Positions 7,720 to 16,354 of a stretch of DNA of 64,000 nucleotides are shown here, piece after piece (within the stretch, counting starts at the first letter, position 1; every line of letters starts with the position of its first letter). The stretch is from JADJNY01 sp046349615 (GTDB lineage Bacteria > Planctomycetota > UBA1135 > GCA-002686595), in contig JAXMBZ010000001.1 of the NCBI GenBank assembly GCA_046349615.1, forward strand, positions 682,001 to 746,000. The letters run 5' to 3'. The notes beneath the pieces are model-generated. The model ran no database searches. It was not told the origin of the DNA and saw only the letters and a program-made list of their open reading frames with translations. The translations under genes were made by a program, and so were the position numbers.

Positions 7720-9750
7720 ATGCGATCGATCCTGTCCGTCCTCTTCCTCGCGCCGCTCCTGGCGCTCGCGGCGCGCGTCCCCGTCGCGGGCGACGATCCG
7801 TACCCGCTCCCGAAACCCGCCGAGACGAAGCCGTCGCGCAGCGACGAAGCGACCCAGGCGCTCGCGCACGCCCTGTGCGACGCGATCGACGCGGGCGATC
7901 GAGCCGCGGTCGAGAAGGCGCTCGCGGACGGCGCGGACGTGGAGACCGGGATCGGCGCGGGCGAGGCGACGACCGCGGGGCGCACGCCGTTGATCCACGC
8001 GGTCGTCGCGAAGCGGAAGGAGCTCGTCGAGCTGCTCGTCGCGCGCGGCGCGCGGCTCGAGCACGGCGACGCGGCGGGGCACACGCCGCTCATGTACTCC
8101 GCGCTCACGAAGGACGTCGAGATCGCGGACGTGCTCCTGCGCCTCGGCGCGCGCGTCGACGCGAAGGACGACGACGAGCGCGGCGCGATCGACTACGTCG
8201 AGGACGCGGAGCCGGTCGCGAAACGCCTCGTCGAAGTCGGCGCGAAGAACCACGACCTCCTCTTCGCCGTCGCGAAGGGCGAGTACGCGGCCGCGCGCGC
8301 GCTCATCGCGGAGGGCGCGAGCCCGAACGCGAACGATGGGAAGGTGACGCTCCTCGTGCCGGCGGCGCGCTCGGGCGACCTCGCGTTCGTGGAGAGCCTG
8401 CTCGCGGCCGGCGCGCGGCCGGACCTCGTGCTGACGGAGGGGCTCACGTCGACGACGCCGCTCTCGATCGCCGCGCAGGAGGCGCCGCTCGACGTCGTGA
8501 AGCTCCTCTTGAAGGACCGGAAGCCGAGCCGTTTCGCGCTCGACGACGCGCTCGCGTGCGCCGCGGACTGCGCGGGCGCGGACTGCCTCGAGCGCGTGAA
8601 GCTCCTGCTCGCCGCCGGCGCCGACCCGACGATGGACTCCGTGCTCCAGCGCCCGCCGCTCGCCGCGGCCGCGAAGCGCGGGGACCTCCCGATGCTCGCG
8701 GTGCTGCTCCAGGCCGGCGCGGACCAGAACGCAGTCGATCGCGCGCTGCTCGAGGCCGCGGGGATCGCGGAGGCCGACTCCGCGCTCGCGGTCGTGCGCG
8801 CGCTGCTCGCGATCGGCGCGGATCCGGCGCACGACCACTTCTACGCGAATGCGCTCGGCGTCGCGGCGGAGCACGCGCACGTGCCGGTGCTCGAGGCGCT
8901 CTTCGCGAAGGCGAGCGACGAAGGGTTGAACACCGCGGTCGCGGAAGCGGCGCGCGAGGGACGCGATGCGGGCCTCGCTTGGCTCTGCGAGCACGGGAAA
9001 GGTCGCATCGACTTCGCCTTCCGGCCCGGCATCTACTCGACGGCGCTCGTCGGAGCGATCGAGAAGGGACATCGCGAGTGCGTGAAGCTCCTCCTCGCCG
9101 CGGGCGCCGACGCGAACGCGGAGGCGAGCTTCGATCAGGACAGCCCGTTGATCGCCGCGGTGCGCGTGAAGGACGTGGAGACGATTCGCATGCTCCTCGC
9201 GGCCGGCGCCGATCCGAGGAAGAAGTCGGAGACGATGTTCCGCGGCGAACTCTCCGCGCTCTCCGTCGCGCGCGAAGTGGGGGACGAAGCGATCCTCGCG
9301 CTCCTCCGAGGCGGAAAGGACGGCGAGTCGGGCGCGCGCGACCTGACCGCGACGCTCGAGGAATCGGGACTGAGGTTCAGCGACCTCGGTCGCTTCCTCC
9401 AACTTCGCTACTCGAACTCGGAGACGAACCGCTCGCAGTCGGTCTACGTGCGCAAGACGATCGACACCTTCGAGTCCCTGCGCACGCAGGAGGTGTACTC
9501 GCTCGCATGGGAGTCGAAGACGAAGCCGACGAAGGCGCAACTCCTCCAGTTCTTCAAGCGCTCGTTCGGGCTCGGCGGGCTCGTGCTCGAGTCGCCGACC
9601 GAGGGCCAGGCGGTCTGGCGCGTGCGCTTCCGAGTCGCCGTGCCGTGCGACACGTCGAGCGCGCGACTGCGCGAGATCCTCGATCTCGTCCAGGGCACCG
9701 CGGACCAACTCGAGCAGGAATTCGCCCCCGACGCGGAGGACCGTCTGTGA
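7720..9750 (+). CDS. Secreted ankyrin-repeat protein with C-terminal YbjN-like domain
   Basis: 676 residues. The N-terminus MRSILSVLFLAPLLALAARV is a signal peptide, so the protein is exported. Residues about 50-530 are ankyrin repeats with the usual pattern of TPLIHA, ELVELLVARGA, HTPLMYSA, ADVLLRLGA and CVKLLLAAGADANA. Residues about 545-676 form a separate alpha/beta domain (FLQLRYSNS, SQSVYVRKTID, VYSLAWES, VWRVRFRVAVP) like YbjN or secretion-chaperone folds. The same domain is the whole of the next gene's product. The stop overlaps that gene's GTG (GTGA), so the two are translationally coupled. The ankyrin stack implies protein binding; the partner is unknown. Confidence 0.82.
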   Translation: MRSILSVLFLAPLLALAARVPVAGDDPYPLPKPAETKPSRSDEATQALAHALCDAIDAGDRAAVEKALADGADVETGIGAGEATTAGRTPLIHAVVAKRKELVELLVARGARLEHGDAAGHTPLMYSALTKDVEIADVLLRLGARVDAKDDDERGAIDYVEDAEPVAKRLVEVGAKNHDLLFAVAKGEYAAARALIAEGASPNANDGKVTLLVPAARSGDLAFVESLLAAGARPDLVLTEGLTSTTPLSIAAQEAPLDVVKLLLKDRKPSRFALDDALACAADCAGADCLERVKLLLAAGADPTMDSVLQRPPLAAAAKRGDLPMLAVLLQAGADQNAVDRALLEAAGIAEADSALAVVRALLAIGADPAHDHFYANALGVAAEHAHVPVLEALFAKASDEGLNTAVAEAAREGRDAGLAWLCEHGKGRIDFAFRPGIYSTALVGAIEKGHRECVKLLLAAGADANAEASFDQDSPLIAAVRVKDVETIRMLLAAGADPRKKSETMFRGELSALSVAREVGDEAILALLRGGKDGESGARDLTATLEESGLRFSDLGRFLQLRYSNSETNRSQSVYVRKTIDTFESLRTQEVYSLAWESKTKPTKAQLLQFFKRSFGLGGLVLESPTEGQAVWRVRFRVAVPCDTSSARLREILDLVQGTADQLEQEFAPDAEDRL

Positions 9751-10271
9751 AGCGCGCACTTCGTTCGTTCGCCGCACTCGCGCTCCTCTTCGTGCCGCAG
9801 ACCCCCGTGAACGACGTCGAGGCCGCGAAGGCGCGCCTCGAGTCCGCGTTGAAGGCGACGAAGCTCGTCTACGAGCCGAGCGCGAGCGGGCTCAGCTTCA
9901 AGCTCGTCTACTCGCACGAACGCGATCGGAAGCAGACCGTGTACGTCAGTCGGGAGAAGAGCCGAGCCGGCTCGCTCGCGCTGCACAGCGTCTACACGAC
10001 GGTGTGGCTGAGCGGGACCGAGGAGCCGAGCGAGGAGCTGCTCTTCCGTCTGCTCGGCACGGCGAAGAAGCTCGGTGCGTTCTACGTGCACCAGGACGGG
10101 AAGGGGATCTGGTCGCTGCGCTTCGGCGTGCAATTCGACGCGACGGATCTGCCGGAGGCGTCGAAGGAGGGCGACCCGCTCGTCGTGCGGCTGAAGGACC
10201 TGATCGAGTTCGTCAACCTCGTCGGCGAGGAGACGGACGCGGCGGTGAACGGGGAGAGGGACGTGCGCTGA
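9747..10271 (+). CDS. Small secreted YbjN-like protein, paralogue of the ankyrin protein's C-terminal domain
   Basis: 174 residues from a GTG that overlaps the preceding stop. Residues 1-20 (VKRALRSFAALALLFVPQTP) are a signal peptide. The mature part (FKLVYSHERDRKQTVYVSRE, LHSVYTTVWLS, IWSLRFGVQFD) aligns with the last 130 residues of the ankyrin protein upstream: the tyrosine-rich strand, a Q-[TS]-VYV strand and the VY..[AV]W strand occur in the same order. This looks like a domain duplication within one operon. The resemblance to YbjN is by fold pattern only. A role as partner or stand-alone version of the ankyrin protein's domain is inferred. Confidence 0.72.
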   Translation: MKRALRSFAALALLFVPQTPVNDVEAAKARLESALKATKLVYEPSASGLSFKLVYSHERDRKQTVYVSREKSRAGSLALHSVYTTVWLSGTEEPSEELLFRLLGTAKKLGAFYVHQDGKGIWSLRFGVQFDATDLPEASKEGDPLVVRLKDLIEFVNLVGEETDAAVNGERDVR

Positions 10272-10371
10272 CGGGGAGAGATCACTCTCGCGAGAGGTTC
10301 GCTTGGCGGCCACTCTGGGGCCCGGGTTCGTGCTTCGCTCGTGGAAGGAGGCCTTCGACGTCGAGCTCGCG

Positions 10372-10399
10372 TTGCCCAGCGCTCGAGGCTCGCTAGAAT
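10372..10399 (+). promoter_or_regulatory. Predicted sigma70-type promoter of the 10439 lipoprotein
   Basis: TTGCCC (10372-10377) and TAGAAT (10394-10399) with 16-base spacing; the -10 matches at five of six positions. The start would be near 10406, giving a leader of about 33 bases with AAAGG (10425-10429) as ribosome site. Confidence 0.5.
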
Positions 10400-10438
10400 G
10401 CGGACTCCCAATCCCCTCGAGTCGAAAGGCAGATTCGA

Positions 10439-10888
10439 ATGCACCGGGTTCTGCTCGCGTTCTCTGCTGCGTGCCTCTTCTTCGGCTGTGCGTCCCAGGG
10501 CGGCTTTCAAGCTCCGGCCATTCGAGGTCGCGCTCACTTCACGGTGAAGCGGGAGTCCGCGGAGTCCGACAGCGTGAACGTCGAAGTGTCGTACGACCCG
10601 TCGGGGCTCACGAGCCAGGACGCCCCGCTGAGGGTGGATGCCCGCGTCGGCATGGTGAGTTTCGCCGGGGAACTCACGGACATCCCCAAGCTCAAGGACG
10701 GAAAGCACGCCTGGACCGCGCTCACGTATTCGTTGGCCGACAAGCGATGGAAAGCGACGCTCCCTGCGACCGTGGACGAAGTCCTGTGGATCCAGCTCCG
10801 TGCCGACAACCTGGACGGCACCACCTACGGAGCCCGCACGTCCGTCTTCGACCTGGAGAAAAACGCCTCACTGCTCGAGACGCGGTGA
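10439..10888 (+). CDS. Lipoprotein with one IRGRAxF module
   Basis: 149 residues. The N-terminus ends in a lipobox, LFFGC, with Cys17 as the predicted acylation site, followed by SQGGFQ. The body begins APAIRGRAHFTV and reads as a beta-rich domain (VNVEVSYDP, AWTALTYSLADKRWKATLP, VLWIQLRADNLDGTTYGAR). The AIRGRA motif and the final ..DGTTY.. strand recur twice in the next gene's product, so both belong to one family that I do not recognise. Its own promoter lies just upstream; the next gene follows after 120 bases in the same direction. The protein is envelope-anchored with unknown function. Confidence 0.75.
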   Translation: MHRVLLAFSAACLFFGCASQGGFQAPAIRGRAHFTVKRESAESDSVNVEVSYDPSGLTSQDAPLRVDARVGMVSFAGELTDIPKLKDGKHAWTALTYSLADKRWKATLPATVDEVLWIQLRADNLDGTTYGARTSVFDLEKNASLLETR

Positions 10889-11008
10889 TCTCGGAGCTTC
10901 GCGCGCAAACCGGGTGATCCGGGGATGTCGCGCCCTTGCTACGCGCGCCGATCCGTCGAGGTCGGCGCTGGTTCTCGCTCCTTCCTTCCCGACCGCCTGG
11001 ACTCTCCC

Positions 11009-12064
11009 ATGAAGACCTCCCCTCGCCTCGGTGTGTGCTCCATCCTCTGCGTGCTCGTTACGATCGCGGTGAGTACCGCCTGCCGCAGCGTTCGCCGCGA
11101 GGCGGAGCTCGCGCGCGCGAAGCAGGAGTATCTCGACTCGGTCCGGCTCGGTGCGAAGCCGCAGGTGCCGGCCGTCGATCCGCGTGAAGCGCCGCCCGCG
11201 ATCCGCGGTCGCGCGCGGTTCGTGCAGTCCGGACGCTCCGAGGTCGACGTGATCGTCCCGACGATCACGAAGGACGGCATCGTCGACGAGGTCGAAGGTT
11301 GGCGCGCCGCGCTCGAGATCGGGCAGCTCCCGCCCGCGACGGGGCTCGCGCAGCCGATGACGTTCCGCCTCGGGTATTCCGGCTACGAAGCCTCGAAGGA
11401 GTCCGTCGACTACGACCTGGAAAAGCACGACCGCATCTGGACCGCCGTGCACGTGACGTATTACGACGGCACCGATCGTTGGTACCAGCGCTCGTGGTTC
11501 CTCGAGAATCAGCTCGGCGACCGCTTCGTGGAGCTGAAGCTCGCGAACGACCTCGGGAAGCCCGCGTTGCGGCTCGTGCGGGACGACCTCCAGGTGTTGG
11601 AGCCCAACACGCCCGCCGTCTACCAACGACCGAACACGAACGTCGGCGATCCCAACAGCGACAGCGTCGCGATCCGCGGACGCGCGCGCTTCCGCAGCAA
11701 GACCAGCAATCGCAGCGCGACCGGCACGCTCGAGGGGGTCGCGCCCGTGCAGCAGAAACCGGTGACGAGCGCGTCCGCCGTGCTCTACTTCTCCGAGAGC
11801 ACGGGCCGTGTGCCGGAGCCGCGCAATCGCACGGGTTGGGTGCCGCTCGTGGGCCCCGACGAATCCGGCCTCTACCAGGGCAGCGTCACGGGTGTGCTGC
11901 AGTTTCCCGCGACCGACGCGACGATGGTCTGGGTCGCGGTCCGCTTCTTCTATGGAGACGGGACCTCGAGTTACTACGTCGTCCCGTGGAGTCACCCGAC
12001 GCCGGTCGACGGCGCGGCGGCGGAGCAGTACGACAGCGCGTGGATGTCGCTGATGGACGGTTGA
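11009..12064 (+). CDS. Lipoprotein with two IRGRARF modules
   Basis: 351 residues. The signal peptide ends VSTAC, so Cys25 is the likely lipidated residue. Two copies of the module seen singly in the previous gene follow: PPAIRGRARFVQ (about residue 68) and SVAIRGRARFRS (about residue 230). Each is followed by a beta-rich region ending in a DGT strand (VTYYDGTDRWYQRSW; FFYGDGTSSYYVVPW). The tandem structure, shared motif and position indicate duplication from the neighbouring lipoprotein gene. No enzyme motif is visible. It could be a carbohydrate- or protein-binding envelope module. The gene is convergent with the CHAT gene, with 10 bases between stops. Confidence 0.75.
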   Translation: MKTSPRLGVCSILCVLVTIAVSTACRSVRREAELARAKQEYLDSVRLGAKPQVPAVDPREAPPAIRGRARFVQSGRSEVDVIVPTITKDGIVDEVEGWRAALEIGQLPPATGLAQPMTFRLGYSGYEASKESVDYDLEKHDRIWTAVHVTYYDGTDRWYQRSWFLENQLGDRFVELKLANDLGKPALRLVRDDLQVLEPNTPAVYQRPNTNVGDPNSDSVAIRGRARFRSKTSNRSATGTLEGVAPVQQKPVTSASAVLYFSESTGRVPEPRNRTGWVPLVGPDESGLYQGSVTGVLQFPATDATMVWVAVRFFYGDGTSSYYVVPWSHPTPVDGAAAEQYDSAWMSLMDG

Positions 12065-12074
12065 GGCACGCGCA

Positions 12075-14843
12075 CTAGCGCCCCGATCGCACCGCGCCGA
12101 CGTAGACGAACCCGGCCCAGCAATACGGATCGCTCGTGTCGATCTGACGCGCGAGCCCCGGCTCCTGCGTGCCGAGGGTGCCTCCGCGTTTCGAGCTCGA
12201 CGCGTGCTGTTTCGCCTCGTACAGCGCGGTCGCCGGGGCGACGCCGTCGACGAGGACGCGGGTGTGGAAGCACGTCGAGCGCGGCTTGCCGTCGGGCGAC
12301 GACCACACGTACGGATCCGCGAACAGGACCACGGTCTTCTCGTCGTTGACGCTCCACAAGCTCGCGATCACGCCGCGCGCACCGGCCTGGAGGAACGCGT
12401 GCGCGAGCGAGAGTGAGCCTTCGCCGCGCTGCAGCTTGCCGACCGCCGTCTCGCAGGCCGACAGCACGACGAGGTCCGCGTCGAGGTGGAGCCCTTCGAC
12501 CTGCCGCCACGTGAACGCCTCGACGCCGCCGCGTCCGTTCGGGAGCACGAGCGCGGAGCGTTCGGGTTCGTGGAGGTCCACGCGTCCGTGCGCGATGCAG
12601 TACAGAATCGAGTACCGTTCGTCCGCCTTCGCGAGCGCCTCGGCCGTCGCGCTCGGGCCGACGAAGAGGTCGAGCTTCTCGCCACGGATCGGCCGACTCG
12701 GCAGACGGCTCGCGGAAAGGAAGGACTCGAGCTCACCGTGCTCCCCGCGCTCCGCGGGCGTGACGAGCTGGTTCGCGATCGACTGGGCCTCGCGCGTCGC
12801 GCTGCGCAGATCCGGCCAGCGCTCGGTGGAATCCGCGGTCCCCGCGCGCTCCGTCCCGCGCGGAGAGGAAGCGTAGGTCGGCGCCGCGATCACGAGCGCG
12901 CGCGGCGTCTTGCGCTGCGGCACGCGGCGTGTGAGTTCGACCGCGAACGGTGTCGACGGGCACACGTCGATCTCGAGCGTGCGCACGAGGAACGGCCACT
13001 CCGAGAACGGCGGCAGCTCCGGGCTCTCGGGCACGGGCGCGGAGAGGAGCGCGTCGAACGGGAGGATCGAGAGGCCGGGCGTGGGCACGACGATCCAACG
13101 CGAGACGTTCGGGTGGTTCCCCACGATCGGCGCGAAGAGGCGCTGATGGAGCTCGTGTCCGAGCCGCGCGATCTGGAACGAGGACGCGCGGTCGTCGCTC
13201 GTCCCGATCGCGAAGACGAACTCGCGGGCGCGCTGCTCGAGCTCGGCCCACGGACCGAGCTCGTGGCGCTCGAGCCCTTTCGACGTGACGCAGTAGGCGA
13301 AGAGCCCTTCGTCGCCGTGCGCGTACTCGACGAGGCCGGAGCGGTCGTCTCCGAGCGCGGTCTGGACGCTCAAGGAGCTGCAGGCCAAGCCCTCTGCGAA
13401 GAGGGCGGTCCCGCGCTCCGCCTTCGTCGCGGCTGCGGAGACGACGCCCGAGCGTTCTTCGGAGCCCGCCTGGGCGCGCGCGGAGGCGAGAGCGATCCCC
13501 TTCGTACGCTGCGCGGCCTTGAAGCCCGCGCGGGCCGTCGCCGCGGAGCGATCGGGTTTGAGCCGCGCCTCGAGGGCGAGGACGTCCTGCTCGAGTTCGT
13601 GGAGGACGACGAAGCGTCGGCGGAGCAACACCGCGTCGCTCGGGTCGACGTGATCGAGCGCGCGGCGCACGACGTCGAGGCAGGCTCGCACGGCCTGGCG
13701 CGCGCCGTCGAGGTCGCGGAGCGCGATCGAGGCGCGCACGAGCGTGTCCTGGACGTTGAAGAGGTTCTCGAGGTCGCCGGTCGACTCGTACCCGTCGACG
13801 GCGCGCTGCGCGAGCTCGCGGGCCTTCGCGTGCTCGCCCTGCTGGAAGCGCATCCACGCCTCGGCGCCGAGGAGGGTCGGATCCTCGCTCCCGATCTTCG
13901 TCGCTTCCGCGAGCTCCTTGGCGCGCGCGAGAACGGCCTCGCGCTCGGCGCGCTGACGGACCGGGTCGAGGAGCTCGAGCTCGGTGAGCGCCAACTGCAG
14001 GTCGAACCCGACGTCGTCCGTGGTCTTCGGGAGCGCCTTCAGTTCCTCGATCGATCGGCGAGCATCGTCGAGCCGACCGAGCTCCTTCGCGGAGTGGACG
14101 CGGGAGAGCAGCAGCTGCTCGCGGAGTCGCGGGCCGTACTCCGTGCGTGCCAGGGCCGCGTCGAGCGCCGCCAACGCGTCCTCGTCCCCGCCGAGCGTGG
14201 ACTCGACGTTGGCGATCACGAGCAAGGCAAGCGCGGACCTCTCCGCGCGCTGCGCGGCGTCGTCGACGAGCATCGCGTACTCGAAGCTCGTCCACGCCGC
14301 TTCGCGCGCGCTCGAGAAGCGGCACGCGTCGAGCCGCGCGTTCGCGAGTTCGCCCGCGAGGCGGTGGAGGATCCCGGGGCTCGCGCCGAGCCCGCAACCG
14401 CGGTCGAACGCGCGCGCGAGCCGTTCCGCGGCTTCGGCGGGTTCACCGCTCTCGTCGAGCGCCGTGCCGAGCTCGAACTCGAGCTCGGCGAAGCCCTCGA
14501 CCTCGAACGTGCGTTCGAGCTCCTCCTCCGCGAGGACGAGGAAGGGGATGCGCACGTTGGGAGAAAGCTCTTCGACTTGCTCGCGAAGACGATCGGCGAT
14601 CACGCGCGCTCGCGCGCCGTCGGGGTCGGCTCCGCGCTCCGCGAACGCGCTCTGATAGCACTCGAAGGCACGCTCCGAGTCCCCCGCGCGGAGGTGCTCG
14701 GAGGCCGCAGCCAGCCGCTCGGCCGCGAGGCTCGGCCGGCGCACGGAGGACGGCGCCGTCCCACGCGCCCCGTCCGGGGACTGCGCCGCGGCGACGGCCA
14801 CGACGACAAACGCTGCGACGACGACGAACGAGCGAGTCCACAT
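12075..14843 (-). CDS. Exported TPR-CHAT domain protein (caspase-like peptidase)
   Basis: 922 residues from the ATG at 14843, which begins a clear signal peptide (MWTRSFVVVAAFVVVAVAAA). Residues about 45-520 are helical TPR-like repeats (LRAGDSERAFECYQSAFAE, ALAALDAALARTEYG). The C-terminal third is a CHAT domain (caspase HetF associated with TPRs). Both catalytic residues are present: His752 in YCIAHGRVD and Cys797 in VVLSACETAVG, followed by GEGSLSLAHAFLQAGARGVIASLW. CHAT proteins are clan CD peptidases that cleave partner proteins when the TPRs sense a signal. A signal peptide suggests that this one works in the periplasm. No gasdermin or clear substrate gene is adjacent. Divergent from RNase D. 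Confidence 0.85.
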   Translation of the reverse strand: MWTRSFVVVAAFVVVAVAAAQSPDGARGTAPSSVRRPSLAAERLAAASEHLRAGDSERAFECYQSAFAERGADPDGARARVIADRLREQVEELSPNVRIPFLVLAEEELERTFEVEGFAELEFELGTALDESGEPAEAAERLARAFDRGCGLGASPGILHRLAGELANARLDACRFSSAREAAWTSFEYAMLVDDAAQRAERSALALLVIANVESTLGGDEDALAALDAALARTEYGPRLREQLLLSRVHSAKELGRLDDARRSIEELKALPKTTDDVGFDLQLALTELELLDPVRQRAEREAVLARAKELAEATKIGSEDPTLLGAEAWMRFQQGEHAKARELAQRAVDGYESTGDLENLFNVQDTLVRASIALRDLDGARQAVRACLDVVRRALDHVDPSDAVLLRRRFVVLHELEQDVLALEARLKPDRSAATARAGFKAAQRTKGIALASARAQAGSEERSGVVSAAATKAERGTALFAEGLACSSLSVQTALGDDRSGLVEYAHGDEGLFAYCVTSKGLERHELGPWAELEQRAREFVFAIGTSDDRASSFQIARLGHELHQRLFAPIVGNHPNVSRWIVVPTPGLSILPFDALLSAPVPESPELPPFSEWPFLVRTLEIDVCPSTPFAVELTRRVPQRKTPRALVIAAPTYASSPRGTERAGTADSTERWPDLRSATREAQSIANQLVTPAERGEHGELESFLSASRLPSRPIRGEKLDLFVGPSATAEALAKADERYSILYCIAHGRVDLHEPERSALVLPNGRGGVEAFTWRQVEGLHLDADLVVLSACETAVGKLQRGEGSLSLAHAFLQAGARGVIASLWSVNDEKTVVLFADPYVWSSPDGKPRSTCFHTRVLVDGVAPATALYEAKQHASSSKRGGTLGTQEPGLARQIDTSDPYCWAGFVYVGAVRSGR

Positions 14844-14948
14844 GGCGAGCGGCTCCCGATCCGAGGTCCCGAGGGGAATCCACCCGCCAGCATACGCCCG
14901 TCGCGCGTCGAACGGCGGTTTCGCCGCGCGGAAGAGCGCTCGAGCCCA

Positions 14949-14978
14949 TTGCGACCCCCGAACGGAGCGCGCTACGCT
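14949..14978 (+). promoter_or_regulatory. Possible promoter of the RNase D gene
   Basis: TTGCGA (14949-14954) and TACGCT (14973-14978), 18 bases apart, in the 163-base gap between the divergent CHAT and RNase D genes. The predicted start is near 14985. Only moderate consensus matches. Confidence 0.3.
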
Positions 14979-15006
14979 CCCCGCGCCCCATGTCCGCGGG
15001 GCGCGC

Positions 15007-16218
15007 ATGCTCGACGACCTCCCGCCTCCGACCCTCGTCCAGGACGCCCGAGGTCTCGCGCGGCTCGTCGACGACGCCGCGCGCGCCAAGGAGCTCGCCG
15101 TCGACACCGAGGCCGACTCCTTCTTCAGCCACCGCGAGAAGGTCTGCCTGATCCAGCTCACGGTCGAGGACCGCGACTACCTGATCGACCCGCTCGCGAA
15201 GCTCGACCTCGCGCCGTTCGGCGCGCTCCTCGCCGATCCGAAGCGCGTCAAGGTCTTCCACGACGCGGAGTACGACGTGCTCCTGCTCAAGCGCACCTTC
15301 GGCTACCGCTTCGAGAACCTCTTCGACACGCGCGTCGCCGCCGCGGCGCTCGGCTCGAAGACGCCGGGGCTCGCGTCCGTGCTGCAGGAGCGCTTCGGCA
15401 TCGCGCTCGACAAGTCGATGCAGCGCTCGAACTGGGGCGAACGTCCGCTCTCCGAGCGCCAGATCCGCTACGCGCGGCTCGACACGCGCTTCCTGATCAC
15501 GTTGATGCGCGAGCAGCGGGTCGAGCTCGAGCAGCGCGACCGGCTCTGCATCGTCGAGACCGAGTGCCGCCGGCTCGAGCAGCTCGAGCCGCCGCCGAAC
15601 GCGTTCGACCCCGAGGAGTGGGTGCGTCTGAAGGGCGCGCGCACGCTGCAACCCGCCGAACGGCGCGTCCTGCGCGAGCTCTTCGTCCTGCGCGAGAAGC
15701 TCGCGGAGGCGAGCGACCAGCCGCCGTTCCGCATCATGAACAACGAGACGCTCGTCGAGCTCGCGCGCCGCCGTCCGCACGTCGCGCAGGAGCTCTCGCA
15801 GGTGCCCGGCTTCACGTGGAAGCAGATCCGGCGCCTCGGCGAGGACGTGCTCGCGACGATCGAGCGCGCGCGGAGCGAGCCGCCGATCAAGCACTTCCCC
15901 GAGCTCGAGAGCCGCGACGGCACCGGCGAGCTCGACGAACTCCAGTTCGAGCTGCACGAGCGGCTGAAGACGCTGCGCAAGGGCTGGGCCGACCAGCTCG
16001 ACACCGATCCCGCGTACGTGATCAACCGGCACGTCCTCCTGCGCCTCGCGAAGGAACAGCCGCGCACGTGGGACGCGCTCGAGCGCATCTTCCCGCCGTT
16101 CGCGGATTGGCAGCTCGACGACTTCGGCGACGAACTGCTCGACGCGATCGACCGCTTCCACGCCGACGTGCGCGGAGGGAAGGTCGAGTCGAAGCGCCGG
16201 CGGCCGTGGCGCGGGTGA
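15007..16218 (+). CDS. rnd: Ribonuclease D (3'-5' exoribonuclease)
   Basis: 403 residues, close to the usual length for RNase D. The N-terminal DEDDy exonuclease domain carries D33 and E35 (AVDTEADSF), D90 (VFHDAEYDVLLLK) and Y155/D159 (YARLDTRFL), the residues that bind the two metal ions. It is followed by an HRDC-type helical region (RVLRELFVLREKLAE, FRIMNNETLVELARRRP) and a second such region near the C-terminus. The family trims the 3' ends of tRNA precursors and other stable RNAs in the cytoplasm. The ATG at 15007 begins MLDDLPPPTLVQD, just before the first beta strand. Confidence 0.93.
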   Translation: MLDDLPPPTLVQDARGLARLVDDAARAKELAVDTEADSFFSHREKVCLIQLTVEDRDYLIDPLAKLDLAPFGALLADPKRVKVFHDAEYDVLLLKRTFGYRFENLFDTRVAAAALGSKTPGLASVLQERFGIALDKSMQRSNWGERPLSERQIRYARLDTRFLITLMREQRVELEQRDRLCIVETECRRLEQLEPPPNAFDPEEWVRLKGARTLQPAERRVLRELFVLREKLAEASDQPPFRIMNNETLVELARRRPHVAQELSQVPGFTWKQIRRLGEDVLATIERARSEPPIKHFPELESRDGTGELDELQFELHERLKTLRKGWADQLDTDPAYVINRHVLLRLAKEQPRTWDALERIFPPFADWQLDDFGDELLDAIDRFHADVRGGKVESKRRRPWRG

Positions 16219-16354
16219 GCGCGCTCCTCTCCGGACGCAGCACGGGCGCGGACCGAACACGGGACGATTCCGAGCGGCGCGCGCGCTTTCCTTGATCTCG
16301 TGGCGGACGCGCGCACACTCGCGCGTGTCCATCGACACGAAGGAGGATCGAACC

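Noticed and set aside
6925..9777. Very long antisense open frame (about 950 codons) opposite the ankyrin gene
   Set aside because: Made up of Arg/Glu/Val/Leu-rich sequence with no motif; it mirrors the wobble-G/C bias of the real gene. The ankyrin frame has a signal peptide and repeats.
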